Shown here: piece after piece, positions 35,431 to 43,295 of the stretch
How the letters are laid out: the number at the start of each line of letters is the position of its first letter
Position numbering within the stretch: the first letter of the stretch is position 1
From: Planctomycetota bacterium
GTDB taxonomy: Bacteria > Planctomycetota > Planctomycetia > Planctomycetales > Planctomycetaceae
Length of the DNA: 52,046 nucleotides
Assembly: GCA_027618475.1 (NCBI GenBank)
Contig: JAQCEJ010000031.1
Coordinates: 1-52,046, forward strand
Reading direction: 5' to 3'
Position numbers and translations under genes: made by a program
Notes under the pieces: generated by a model
What the model saw: only the letters and a program-made list of their open reading frames with translations
What the model was told of the DNA's origin: nothing
Database searches by the model: none

Positions 35431-35469
35431 CTCCCTCTCCCTCTGGGAGAGGGCCGGGGTGAGGGTGCC
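35431..35469. repeat. CCCTCTCCC hairpin repeat
   Basis: A perfect nine-pair stem CCCTCTCCC-TCT-GGGAGAGGG (35433-35453) with the trailing GCCGGGGTGAGGGTG. This type of short repeat occurs in many bacterial genomes. No T tract follows on either strand, so it is not a plain terminator. Confidence 0.65.
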
Positions 35470-35512
35470 TTCATACCGGCTTTCCTCTGTGACTTCGTCT
35501 TATTATCTTCGG

Positions 35513-35529
35513 CACTGGCAGAGCCAGTG
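35513..35529. repeat. CACTGGC hairpin after pyrD
   Basis: CACTGGC-AGA-GCCAGTG, a seven-pair stem 20 bases beyond the pyrD stop. It could protect the 3' end of the pyrD message. There is no U tract. Confidence 0.5.
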
Positions 35530-35548
35530 GCACGCCAGCGATGCGATT

Positions 35549-36490
35549 TCACCTGTTGCAGGCTGGCACCGGCCCATCGGCTTGCAGAGTTCCGATGACA
35601 TCTTGAACCCGTTGGCACTTTTCGGCTTCCAGGCAACGATCGAGTTCGTCGACGAGTTGCGTCGCCAACGTTGGATTGTAGAAATTCGCCGTACCGATTT
35701 GTACTGCGGAAGCCCCCACAACAAGAAAATCCATCACATCGTCGATCGATTGAATCCCTCCGATTCCAATAATCGGTATCGAAACCGCGCGAGCCACCTG
35801 GTAGACAATGCGCAGTGCTACCGGTTTAATTGCCGGGCCGCTCAATCCGCCGAGGATTCCCCCCAGTCGCGGTTTACGACGACGCCAGTCGACGGCCATT
35901 CCCTGCACAGTGTTAATGAGTGCCACGGCATCGGCACCGCCGGCTGCCGCAGCCGCAGCAATTGTCGGCACACTGGTGACATTCGGCGTCAATTTGGCAA
36001 TGATCGGATGGGGACACGCCTCGCGAACGGCTTTGACCACCGCTTCTGTCAATTGGGGATCGGATCCCATATCGACACCGCCGCTGACATTCGGGCACGA
36101 GATATTCAATTCGAGCGCAGCAATTCTCGATTCCGGTGCCAGCCGTTCGGCCATCGTGCGAAATTCATCGATGTTTTTGGCCGCAATATTGACGATTAAT
36201 GCGGTTCCCAGACCACAGAGATAATCGAGGTGTTTTTCGAGAAATACGTCGAGGCCGTCGTTGTCGAGGCCGATCGAGTTGAGCAGTCCCGCTGATGTTT
36301 CGACGGTACGGGGAGGAGGATTTCCCGGCCGGGGGAGGGGAGTGACGGTCTTGGGAACGATGCCTCCTAAACGCGAGAAATCGGTGTACGCCTGCATTTC
36401 ACGAGCGTAACCAAATGTCCCCGAAGCCACGAGGATGGGATTCTTGAGTTTCAGGCGATTCAATTCGACGTCTAATTCGGGCACAACCAC
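35549..36490 (-). CDS. pyrD: Dihydroorotate dehydrogenase, class 1B type
   Basis: Oxidises dihydroorotate to orotate in pyrimidine synthesis. The class 1 features are [11 protein letters not shown] at the N-terminus, the ISCPNVSGG loop carrying the catalytic cysteine, the substrate and FMN residues in AKLTPNV and NTVQGMAVD, and the C-terminal GIGGIQS and [14 protein letters not shown] cysteine base and about 313 residues fit class 1B, which normally works with an electron-transfer subunit PyrK; no pyrK is adjacent. The start is GTG at 36490 with no strong ribosome site. Confidence 0.94.
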   Translation of the reverse strand: MVVPELDVELNRLKLKNPILVASGTFGYAREMQAYTDFSRLGGIVPKTVTPLPRPGNPPPRTVETSAGLLNSIGLDNDGLDVFLEKHLDYLCGLGTALIVNIAAKNIDEFRTMAERLAPESRIAALELNISCPNVSGGVDMGSDPQLTEAVVKAVREACPHPIIAKLTPNVTSVPTIAAAAAAGGADAVALINTVQGMAVDWRRRKPRLGGILGGLSGPAIKPVALRIVYQVARAVSIPIIGIGGIQSIDDVMDFLVVGASAVQIGTANFYNPTLATQLVDELDRCLEAEKCQRVQDVIGTLQADGPVPACNR

Positions 36491-36832
36491 ATTCCCGGGA
36501 GATAATACGTGTCGGTGAGACGGCTCCGGAGCACATGGTACATCTCCTCAGCACAAGACGCAAACGCTCGGTATCGCTGTTGGAGGGGGAGGTCAATGGG
36601 TGGTACGTGCGCGCCACTCGACGGACGGAGCAGGGGGGAAGATTGCAGAGGGCTCGCAGCAGTCGATCAAAGACGGACGACACCATCGACAAAGAATTCA
36701 GCCGACGACACTCGGTTCGCAACGAACGTCATATCCATCACGCGAAACGGGCGAAGGGCTCGATTCTGCTCGGAAGATATTTGTCCCTTCCGATATTCGA
36801 TCGAAAATCGGAAGGGATCAGACGTCTTCAGA
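36491..36832. other. Spacer between lipoprotein gene and pyrD
   Basis: No gene recognised. The notable item is the hairpin at 36785-36816, listed separately. The remainder should contain the pyrD promoter, but I cannot pick convincing boxes. Confidence 0.4.
36785..36816 (-). terminator. Hairpin downstream of the lipoprotein gene
   Basis: A perfect ten-pair stem CCCTTCCGAT/ATCGGAAGGG with a further inner palindrome TTCGATCGAA, 17 bases after the lipoprotein stop. It is very stable and well placed, but no U run follows, so termination could depend on Rho or the structure may act as a 3' stabiliser. Confidence 0.45.
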
Positions 36833-37051
36833 TCAGATCACGCCGCCGTGTGTTCGGTAAGGTGTCGCCACATCGGGCATATCGAGTCCCCAGATGCGCG
36901 ACCAGATTTCCGGAATGTGTCGCAATCCTTCCGACACGTAAATGAGCTGTTGAGCCCGCAAATCGTGCGACGAGGAATAGATAGGAACAATGCATCCCGT
37001 ATTGACGAGAGTCCCCAGAAGCAACAAGCTGCACAACAATGCCTTACGCAT
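36833..37051 (-). CDS. Small putative lipoprotein
   Basis: A 72-residue exported protein. The N-terminus MRKALLCSLLLLGTLVNTGC is a lipoprotein-type signal with the acceptor cysteine at 20, although asparagine at -3 is unusual. The mature part is short and aromatic-rich (LIYVSEGLRHIPEIWSRIWGLDMPD). The start is decided by GGAGG six bases before the ATG at 37051; the ATG at 37057 touches the GGAGG and the longer frame from 37249 is untypical. I know no family. A small envelope protein attached to a membrane is the most that can be said. Confidence 0.65.
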   Translation of the reverse strand: MRKALLCSLLLLGTLVNTGCIVPIYSSSHDLRAQQLIYVSEGLRHIPEIWSRIWGLDMPDVATPYRTHGGVI

Positions 37052-37483
37052 GAGCATCCTCCATGATAGGAACCTGCAGTTAACGCTGTGACGTTCAGCG
37101 ACCGAGTTCCTTGTCTTCCCTGTGATCGATGACGAACTGATTCGCAACTTATGTCTTAATGCCGCTGCCGGTGGACGGAATTCTTTGACGGATTCTGGCT
37201 GTCGTGGCAAAACAAAGCTGACCGGTTGAATACCGACGCGATAGTTCAAACAGCGACGATCTTGTCGTCTGCTGAATTTCGACGTGACGGCTTGTACGAA
37301 TTGACGATTGGTGTGATGAGGATCTCATACGGATGGATATCCGTTACCCCTCTGGCAAAATGTGAACTGATGAATTCTGACCGAATGGTCGGGGCGGGAA
37401 AGACCTGCTGTTCTGTTCGTTTCGATATGTTCCAACCAACAGCTCTGCAAGACGAGTCTCTTGCAGATGTTAACTCACGGGCC
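37052..37483. other. Spacer between HU and lipoprotein genes
   Basis: No gene seen. It should hold the lipoprotein promoter, for which I find no clear boxes. The HU-proximal end carries a terminator-like hairpin (37445-37466), listed separately. Confidence 0.4.
37445..37466 (-). terminator. Hairpin downstream of the HU gene
   Basis: CTGCAAGA-GACTCG-TCTTGCAG, a perfect eight-pair stem 17 bases past the HU stop. Only scattered U follow, so it is a weak intrinsic terminator at best. Confidence 0.45.
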
Positions 37484-37870
37484 TCAAATGGAAGGATTCG
37501 CGGGAGGATTTGTTTCTGGTGTCGAGATGGGAGTCGAGTACGGAGCCGACGGCGGCTGCGATTGTTGCGTCAGACGTGCATTTTCCTGCACTTCCAACTG
37601 ACGAACCTGTTCTTCCATCTCCTTACCCGGCTTGAAAGTAACGACGAATTTCGCTTCGACGTCGACTCTCTCGCCCGTTCTGGGATTTCTTGCTTTTCGA
37701 GCTGCGCGTTTTTTAACTTCGAACACGCCGAAGTTACGCAACTCGATCCGTCGTTCTTCCACGAGGGTGCGAACGATGGCATCAAAAGTTTTTTGCACAA
37801 TTTCCTTGGTCTTGAGTTGGGTCATCCCAATCTCATCGGAAATCGTTTTTACTATTTCTTTTTTGGTCAC
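37484..37870 (-). CDS. hup: HU/IHF family DNA-binding protein
   Basis: A nucleoid protein that bends and packages DNA as a dimer. The HU fold spans residues 1-90 ([41 protein letters not shown] with the DNA-binding arm, [12 protein letters not shown]). Residues 91-128 form an extra tail rich in Gln, Pro, Ser and Thr that ordinary HU lacks. The start is GTG with GGGAG ahead. A promoter lies about 70 bases upstream. The gene stands alone. Confidence 0.93.
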   Translation of the reverse strand: MTKKEIVKTISDEIGMTQLKTKEIVQKTFDAIVRTLVEERRIELRNFGVFEVKKRAARKARNPRTGERVDVEAKFVVTFKPGKEMEEQVRQLEVQENARLTQQSQPPSAPYSTPISTPETNPPANPSI

Positions 37871-37940
37871 GACTGGAAACTCCCGTAAGAGTGGCCGTCG
37901 GACCGCATGTCTCCGCCGTAGAGCTATGCGTCCTGCCCCA

Positions 37941-37970
37941 AATGTAATGGCTTTTAGGACTTAGTGTCAA
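37941..37970 (-). promoter_or_regulatory. Promoter of the HU gene
   Basis: A perfect TTGACA (37965-37970), an 18-base spacer, and TACATT (37941-37946, four of six) on the minus strand. Transcription would begin near 37934, giving a leader of about 64 bases. Confidence 0.55.
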
Positions 37971-38207
37971 GTCGATTTGCGTAAAGTTCATTCGGAGATT
38001 GCAAATTTTTTCAATTTTCAAGGCCAGCAAATTCCGAAAATACGGTCGCTGCTATCTCCAATTATCGGCAGGGATAACCGCTAGAATCACTAAAATCGGA
38101 AAATTTCCGCGCGCACGACCAAACAAAAAGCCAGAGTAAAACACATAACACATTACTAAATAACATGTTACAATAAAACACCCGTCACAAATAAATTTGG
38201 AGATCCA

Positions 38208-38342
38208 ATGGCTCAATTCCCTGGCAAGCCGGCAGATCACCACTGGGAACTCCACAACCCATACGAGAGCTGGCACTTCGGAACAATTTGTCAGGAGTCT
38301 GCCCCGTCGTCTACGCACCATGTCGCCGATCCGTGCAGTACA
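38208..38342 (+). pseudogene. Possible 5' remnant of a small gene
   Basis: An ATG at 38208 preceded by TTGGAGATCC opens a frame whose first 35-45 codons look protein-like (PGKPADHHWELHNPYESW then HFGTICQESAP), rich in His, Trp and Asp. The frame then continues to 38720 only by running antisense through the YkgJ gene, where it stops resembling a protein. I read this as either a truncated gene head or a chance frame. An AT-rich stretch with the palindrome TAACATGTTA (38161-38170) lies just upstream and could be promoter or operator. Confidence 0.3.
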
Positions 38343-38795
38343 TCAAACGTCCATGCGGCGAGCCTGGGCTTCGATCTGCTCGATCGGATAAAAGTCGCCT
38401 TTTCCGCTGCCGGGACAAACGGCCTGAACTTCGTCCCAATCGTCGGGCGATGCCATGTTGGATGGCCAAAAGGGCCACGTTTGACACTGCGTCGGTCGGA
38501 CCGGGTAAATCTTGCAGCCGCGCGTCTGCGGATCGAAAAACGAGCAATCGCCGTTGGCGTGCTCGGTGAGCGACACGCGACGTCCGACAAGGCGGGTGTG
38601 ATGAATGCGCAATTCACCGATGCTGATTCCCAGGTGCTTGGATATGGTCTCGAGTTCTTCGTTGCTCACCCAGACCACACCGGGAGCTCCCGTACAACAA
38701 TTGCCGCATTGAGTGCATGAAAAACAGAGACCGTCGCGATACCAGGGTTCGCCGTTCTCGTTTCGCTCAACACTCAGTGGTTCGTTGTCGCTCAT
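38343..38795 (-). CDS. YkgJ-family cysteine cluster protein
   Basis: About 150 residues with the YkgJ/Fli-type cysteine pattern: FSCTQCGNCCTG near residue 27, then DCSFFDPQTRGCKIYPVRPTQCQTWPFW. These cysteines are thought to bind zinc or an Fe-S cluster; the family's role is unclear. The ATG at 38795 gives the normal N-terminus; an ATG-like start at 38831 would add an untypical piece. It is divergent from mobA, with 130 bases between them. Confidence 0.85.
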   Translation of the reverse strand: MSDNEPLSVERNENGEPWYRDGLCFSCTQCGNCCTGAPGVVWVSNEELETISKHLGISIGELRIHHTRLVGRRVSLTEHANGDCSFFDPQTRGCKIYPVRPTQCQTWPFWPSNMASPDDWDEVQAVCPGSGKGDFYPIEQIEAQARRMDV

Positions 38796-38838
38796 GCATG
38801 GCAGTGTAGATCGAACGCCATCGGCGGACAACGTTAAA

Positions 38839-38866
38839 TTGACCCCTGTCGATTTGCTCGTAAAAA
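38839..38866 (+). promoter_or_regulatory. Possible promoter of the mobA-moeA genes
   Basis: TTGACC (38839-38844, five of six), a 16-base spacer and TAAAAA (38861-38866, four of six). It would give a leader of about 55 bases to the mobA ATG. No molybdenum-cofactor riboswitch fold is apparent in this short stretch. Confidence 0.4.
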
Positions 38867-38926
38867 ATATCTCTTTCGCAAAGCCGAGGTGCGGTGAAAG
38901 TCTGGGCTTCCGGCTACAATACGGTT

Positions 38927-39574
38927 ATGAATGAGACGCATCACTTCACGCCAGCGCCGGGTCAACTCCCGACCGGTGGCATCATCCTCTGCGGAGGGAG
39001 AAGTAGCCGCATGGGTGTGCCCAAATGTTCGCTTCCCTTTGGAAACGAACTGATGCTGCCGCGTATCGTTCGCCTCGTGTCTTCGGTCGTATCACCGATC
39101 ATCGTCGTCGCGGCGCCCGATCAGGAACTTCCCGAGTTGCCGGGCGACGTCGTGATCGTTCGCGATCGTGATGCTCATCAGGGTCCGCTGAACGGCATGA
39201 AGTACGGACTGGAAGCCTTGCCGGAGGGAATCGAAGCGGCCTATCTTTCATCATGCGATGTGCCACTGCTCATGCCGGAGTTCATATCGGCGATGATCGG
39301 CCATCTTGGTCATTATGATCTGGCTGTGCCACAAGAAGAACAGTTCTTTCACCCCCTGGCGGGTGTCTATCGCAAATCGCTGGTGCCGAAAATCCGCGAT
39401 TTGATCGAAACGAAACGCATGCGCCCCTTGTTTCTCATCGAAGAGTCGCGTTCTCATCGTGTTGACGTGGAAGAATTGCGAACGGTTGACCCGGAGTTAC
39501 ACTCTTTAAAAAATGTCAATTCGCCCGAGGACTATCAGGCGGTACTGACGATTGCCGGTCTGGGGGTCTCTTAA
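38927..39574 (+). CDS. mobA: Molybdenum cofactor guanylyltransferase
   Basis: Attaches GMP to molybdopterin to make the MGD form of the cofactor. The nucleotide-binding loop GGIILCGGRSSRMGVPK is near residues 17-33. The magnesium site is in SSCDVPLLMP and the C-terminal NVNSPEDYQ motif is present. I use the ATG at 38927; a GTG at 38894 with GAGGT ahead is an alternative that adds 11 residues. It heads mobA-moeA-moeA/PBP on the same strand, a molybdenum-cofactor cluster. The moeA start is 65 bases on. Confidence 0.93.
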   Translation: MNETHHFTPAPGQLPTGGIILCGGRSSRMGVPKCSLPFGNELMLPRIVRLVSSVVSPIIVVAAPDQELPELPGDVVIVRDRDAHQGPLNGMKYGLEALPEGIEAAYLSSCDVPLLMPEFISAMIGHLGHYDLAVPQEEQFFHPLAGVYRKSLVPKIRDLIETKRMRPLFLIEESRSHRVDVEELRTVDPELHSLKNVNSPEDYQAVLTIAGLGVS

Positions 39575-39638
39575 TGTTTCATCGACAAACTGATTTTGCT
39601 TGTGCCACTTTTGCTTGTGCCCATACAGAGACAATTGA

Positions 39639-40901
39639 ATGACATCGCCGAATCGATCCCCTTTTGAAGTTCGCATGAAAGGCTTTGCCAGCCGCACGCT
39701 GGTTGCGGATGCAGTGCGTTGGGTCGACGACCAGATTTCGTCTCTTGGCGAAGAACGCCTGGCCGTCGCTTCGGCATTCGGCCGCATACTCTCTCACGAT
39801 ATTGTCTCGCCGATGGATGTCCCCGGCTTCGATCGGTCGGCGATGGATGGTTACGCTCTTCGGGGTGAAGAGACCGACGGAGCCAGCCCTTACAACCCCC
39901 TCTCGTTACGCATTATCGGCGAATCGCTGCCGGGACGAGAATTCGGCGACGAGTTGATTCCAGGGTCGGCTGTCCGCATCATGACGGGTGCACCGGTTCC
40001 GCGCGGAGCAGACGCCGTGTTGCCGGCGGAATTCGCAGAAGAACAGGACGACACGCTGATATGTCAGGCCGCCGTCCCTACGGGAAAAAACATCAGTTGC
40101 CGCGGCGAAGATGTGGTAGCCGGTTCGACCGTCTGGAAAACTGGCCGCTCCCTCCGTCCGCAGGATCTCGGGCTGATGTCGTCGCTGGGGATCGCCGAAG
40201 TAAACGTGAGACGACAACCGCGCGTGCGGATATTCATCACCGGCAGCGAGCTGGTCACACCAGGTCAGCCGCTCGGGCCGCATCAGATTTACGAAGCGAA
40301 TTCGAGCATGCTCGCCGCACTCGTCCATCGCGATCGCGGGATTGTGGAATCGATTCACTTCGTAGGAGACGACAAGGAACAACTACGAAACTCGCTCACA
40401 ACAAATGGTGCGGATGTCGTGTTGATCTCCGGCGGTTCAAGCGTCGGCAAGGAAGATTTTGCACCGTCGATACTCGCGGAAGAGGGAGAGTTGCCGATCC
40501 ACGGCGTCGCTATGCGTCCCTCGAGTCCGACCGGCATCGGCCGCATTAAACAGTCGCTGGTCTTTCTGTTGCCGGGGAATCCAGTTTCGTGTTTGTGTGC
40601 GTACGATTTTTTTGCCGGACGAGCCATTCGCCAACTCGGTGGTCGATCGGCGGACTGGCCCTACCGCACCGCTCAACATCAACTGACTCGCAAGATCGCC
40701 TCGGCCATCGGTCGCGTCGATTATTGCCGTGTGAAGCTCGACAAAGTCGGCGTCGAACCGTTATCGATCAGCGGTGCTGCGATTTTATCGTCAACAACGC
40801 GAGCCGACGGTTTTGTCGTCGTACCGCACGATCTGGAAGGCTATCCCGTCGGTGCGACGGTGATGGTCTATTTATATGACGCAGCCGGAAACGAATCATG
40901 A
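39639..40901 (+). CDS. moeA: Molybdopterin molybdenumtransferase
   Basis: Inserts molybdate into adenylylated molybdopterin. The 420-residue MoeA layout is complete: DVPGFDRSAMDGYAL, IMTGAPVPRGADAVLPAE, the MoCF-binding ITGSELVTPG and LISGGSSVGKEDF, LPGNPVS, and the C-terminal domain IV. Its stop overlaps the start of the next gene by four bases (ATGA at 40898-40901). It is a paralogue of that gene's N-terminal half. Confidence 0.93.
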   Translation: MTSPNRSPFEVRMKGFASRTLVADAVRWVDDQISSLGEERLAVASAFGRILSHDIVSPMDVPGFDRSAMDGYALRGEETDGASPYNPLSLRIIGESLPGREFGDELIPGSAVRIMTGAPVPRGADAVLPAEFAEEQDDTLICQAAVPTGKNISCRGEDVVAGSTVWKTGRSLRPQDLGLMSSLGIAEVNVRRQPRVRIFITGSELVTPGQPLGPHQIYEANSSMLAALVHRDRGIVESIHFVGDDKEQLRNSLTTNGADVVLISGGSSVGKEDFAPSILAEEGELPIHGVAMRPSSPTGIGRIKQSLVFLLPGNPVSCLCAYDFFAGRAIRQLGGRSADWPYRTAQHQLTRKIASAIGRVDYCRVKLDKVGVEPLSISGAAILSSTTRADGFVVVPHDLEGYPVGATVMVYLYDAAGNES

Positions 40902-42850
40902 CCGAACGTCAGCAGAACGCCTCTTCTTCTGTACCTGCCGCAGGACTGCAACAGGAACAGTTTCTCGACGTCATCAGCAAAGAGGAAGCAACGCGGCGGT
41001 TTCAACAGCATCTCACTCTGTCACCTCTGGGTGAAGAAGAGGTTTTGCTAGAGGCGGCGCTCGGTCGCGTTCTCGCGCAAGATATCATCTCGAACATCGA
41101 TGTCCCCGCATTCGATCGCTCGAATGTCGACGGCTTCGCACTCCAGGCGTACGACACCTACTCGGCCGCCGAAGAAACGCCTCGTCTGGTGCGTCTTAAC
41201 AATGAAAACATAACCCCCGGACAAGTCCCGCAGATCGCGATCACAGCGGGGACCGCAACCCCCGTTGCCACCGGTGCCATTATTCCTCGCGGTGCCGACG
41301 CCGTGATCATGATTGAAGAGACCGACTTCATCGACGGCCAGATCGAAATCCACAAAGCGGTCACACCGGGCCAGAATGTCACCTTCGCCGGTACCGATAT
41401 CGCGAACGGCGAAACGGTGATCCGCCGCGGGCAATTGCTGACCTCCCGCGAAATCGGGGTACTCGCCGCGCTCGGCATCGTGCAAGTCTCCGTTTATCGC
41501 AAGCCGCGTGTGGCGATCATTTCGACGGGAAATGAAATCGTCTCGCCGGGCCAACCGTTACTCCCGGGGACTATTTATGATTCCAACGCCTCGCTCCTCG
41601 CCGCCGCGGTGACGGAACTCGGCGGCGAACCGCTGTCGCTCGGCGTGATACCGGATGACGAACAGAAATTGGCCGACGCATTACAAACAGCCAAAATAGC
41701 CGATGTGATCTTGCTCTCCGGGGGTACTTCCAAAGGGGCAGGGGACTTGTCGTATCGCGCGGTCAGCGAACTCGGTTCCCCGGGAATCGTCGCACACGGC
41801 GTCGCCCTTAAACCGGGGAAGCCGATCTGCCTGGCGGTTGCCGAAGGAAAACCAGTCGTCGTGCTCCCCGGCTTCCCGACGTCGGCGATTTTTACGTTTC
41901 ACGAATTCGTCGCCCCGGTCATTCGTGCGTATTCCGGCATTCCCGCCGAACAACGCGAAACCGTCACTGCTGAAATTCCAGTTCGCATCCATTCTGATCG
42001 GGGGCGGACCGAATACCTGCTCGTCGGCTTGATTCAAAATGAACGGGGCTATACGGCCTACCCTATGGGCAAGGGATCGGGAGCTGTAACAACATTCTCA
42101 CTTGCCGACGGGTTCATCACGATCCCCGCACAAACCGAACAACTCGAAGCTGGCTCGACCGTCAGCGTGCAACGGCTCGGTAAGCAGTTGCAACCCGCCG
42201 ACCTGGTCGTCATCGGCAGCCACTGCATCGGACTCGACATGATTCTCAGCCGCCTGCATCAGCGGGGCATCACGTCGAAGTTCATGGCGGTCGGCAGCAC
42301 CGGTGGCTTGACGGCGGCACAGCGTGGCGAATGCGACATCGCCGGCGTGCATCTGATGGACCCGTCAACGGGAATCTACAACACATCCTTTCTCACGCCG
42401 GGCCTCGAACTGATCTCGGGATATCAGCGACTACAAGGCATCGTTTATCGAACAGGCGATGAACGATTCATGGGCAAACCGATCGACGACATCTTCGCGA
42501 ACATCGATAATTTCGCCAATAGCACGATGATCAATCGCAACGCCGGAAGCGGAACGCGGATTCTCATCGACCGCCGTCTCAAGGGAAAAAAACCGCCCGG
42601 TTACACGGTCCAGGCCAAATCGCACAATGCGGTCGCCGTGGCGGTCGAACAGGGGCGGGCCGACTGGGGACTGACGATCGCACCGGTCGCGAGCCGGTAT
42701 CATCTCGAATTCGTTCCGGTGCAAGCCGAGCAATACGACTTCATCATTCCGCAGTGTCGTCTCGAACGACCGGCGGTGCAGGAGTTTCGTCGGCTGCTGG
42801 ACGATCCGCAGATGCGGTCGGCCCTGCGGGAGATCGGATTGGGAGCGTGA
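40898..42850 (+). CDS. MoeA fused to a periplasmic-binding-type domain
   Basis: A 650-residue fusion. Residues about 25-425 are a complete MoeA (DVPAFDRSNVDGFAL, IIPRGADAVIMIEETDF, ISTGNEIVSPG, LLSGGTSKGAGDL, LPGFPTSA). Residues about 433-650 are a type 2 periplasmic-binding-like domain (LVVIGSHCIGLDMIL, FMAVGSTGGLTAAQRGECDIAGVHL, NRNAGSGTRILID, QGRADWGL, DFIIPQCRLERPAV) as found in ModE-LysR-like molybdate sensors. No signal peptide is present, so the binding domain faces the cytoplasm and may sense molybdate or the cofactor. Translation is coupled to moeA. Its last 107 bases overlap the convergent gene on the other strand. Confidence 0.93.
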   Translation: MTERQQNASSSVPAAGLQQEQFLDVISKEEATRRFQQHLTLSPLGEEEVLLEAALGRVLAQDIISNIDVPAFDRSNVDGFALQAYDTYSAAEETPRLVRLNNENITPGQVPQIAITAGTATPVATGAIIPRGADAVIMIEETDFIDGQIEIHKAVTPGQNVTFAGTDIANGETVIRRGQLLTSREIGVLAALGIVQVSVYRKPRVAIISTGNEIVSPGQPLLPGTIYDSNASLLAAAVTELGGEPLSLGVIPDDEQKLADALQTAKIADVILLSGGTSKGAGDLSYRAVSELGSPGIVAHGVALKPGKPICLAVAEGKPVVVLPGFPTSAIFTFHEFVAPVIRAYSGIPAEQRETVTAEIPVRIHSDRGRTEYLLVGLIQNERGYTAYPMGKGSGAVTTFSLADGFITIPAQTEQLEAGSTVSVQRLGKQLQPADLVVIGSHCIGLDMILSRLHQRGITSKFMAVGSTGGLTAAQRGECDIAGVHLMDPSTGIYNTSFLTPGLELISGYQRLQGIVYRTGDERFMGKPIDDIFANIDNFANSTMINRNAGSGTRILIDRRLKGKKPPGYTVQAKSHNAVAVAVEQGRADWGLTIAPVASRYHLEFVPVQAEQYDFIIPQCRLERPAVQEFRRLLDDPQMRSALREIGLGA

Positions 42851-43295
42851 GTTCCCACTGTTTGATTTCCCGCTCAGGCGGCGCTTGGTACAGATGCAGT
42901 TCGAGCTCGTCGTACGTGTCAACTTCGACATATTTTTCGGCGAGATTACGCACCTGTTCGAGTTGACGATCGGCTTTGTCGGGCGATTCCTCGACGTTGA
43001 AATCGATTTTCATCACCACACGCAAGACGCGCGGCAGCGATTCAACATGCAACTTGCGCTTGCCTCCATCCACGCGCGGTTTCGAACCGGGAAACTCACT
43101 CGCGATGGCCTCCTGCAACGGGCGGAACTTCACCGTGTGGAAATGCCAATAGACAAACATCGACGCCACCAGCACGCCGGCGAAAAGAAACATGGCAAGT
43201 ACGACATTTTTTCCTGCATTCGAACTTGCAGCCGGAAATGAATCGGGGCGATCGTTGTTCTCAAGACTCGTCATTTGAATTTTATCATTCATCAT
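42744..43295 (-). CDS. Membrane-anchored protein of unknown function
   Basis: Not recognised. About 183 residues: a polar N-terminus, one membrane helix (about 27-48, VVLAMFLFAGVLVASMFVYW), then an extracytoplasmic region with RVLRVVMKIDFNVEESPDKADRQLEQVRNLAEKYVEVDTYDELELHLYQ, which may be a small alpha/beta domain, and a Pro/Ala-rich tail. Its ATG overlaps the stop of the preceding thioredoxin-fold gene (ATGA, 43292-43295). The tail (about 35 residues) is encoded opposite the 3' end of the MoeA fusion, so it may be a read-through extension. It is co-transcribed with leuA, probably under its attenuator. Confidence 0.65.
   Translation of the reverse strand: MMNDKIQMTSLENNDRPDSFPAASSNAGKNVVLAMFLFAGVLVASMFVYWHFHTVKFRPLQEAIASEFPGSKPRVDGGKRKLHVESLPRVLRVVMKIDFNVEESPDKADRQLEQVRNLAEKYVEVDTYDELELHLYQAPPEREIKQWELTLPIRSPAGPTASADRPAADETPAPPVVRDDTAE

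Noticed and set aside
35433-35453. Intrinsic terminator after pyrD
   Set aside because: The stem is perfect but on the minus strand it is followed by an A-rich run, not U; treated as a repeat.
35357-35548. T-box or Trp leader peptide before trpS
   Set aside because: No Trp-codon-rich frame and no T-box-like sequence in the gap.
35138-36199. 353-codon frame opposite trpS and pyrD
   Set aside because: Crosses two real minus-strand genes and the repeat hairpins between them.
38796-38926. Molybdenum-cofactor riboswitch before mobA
   Set aside because: The leader is too short and I could not find the conserved stems.
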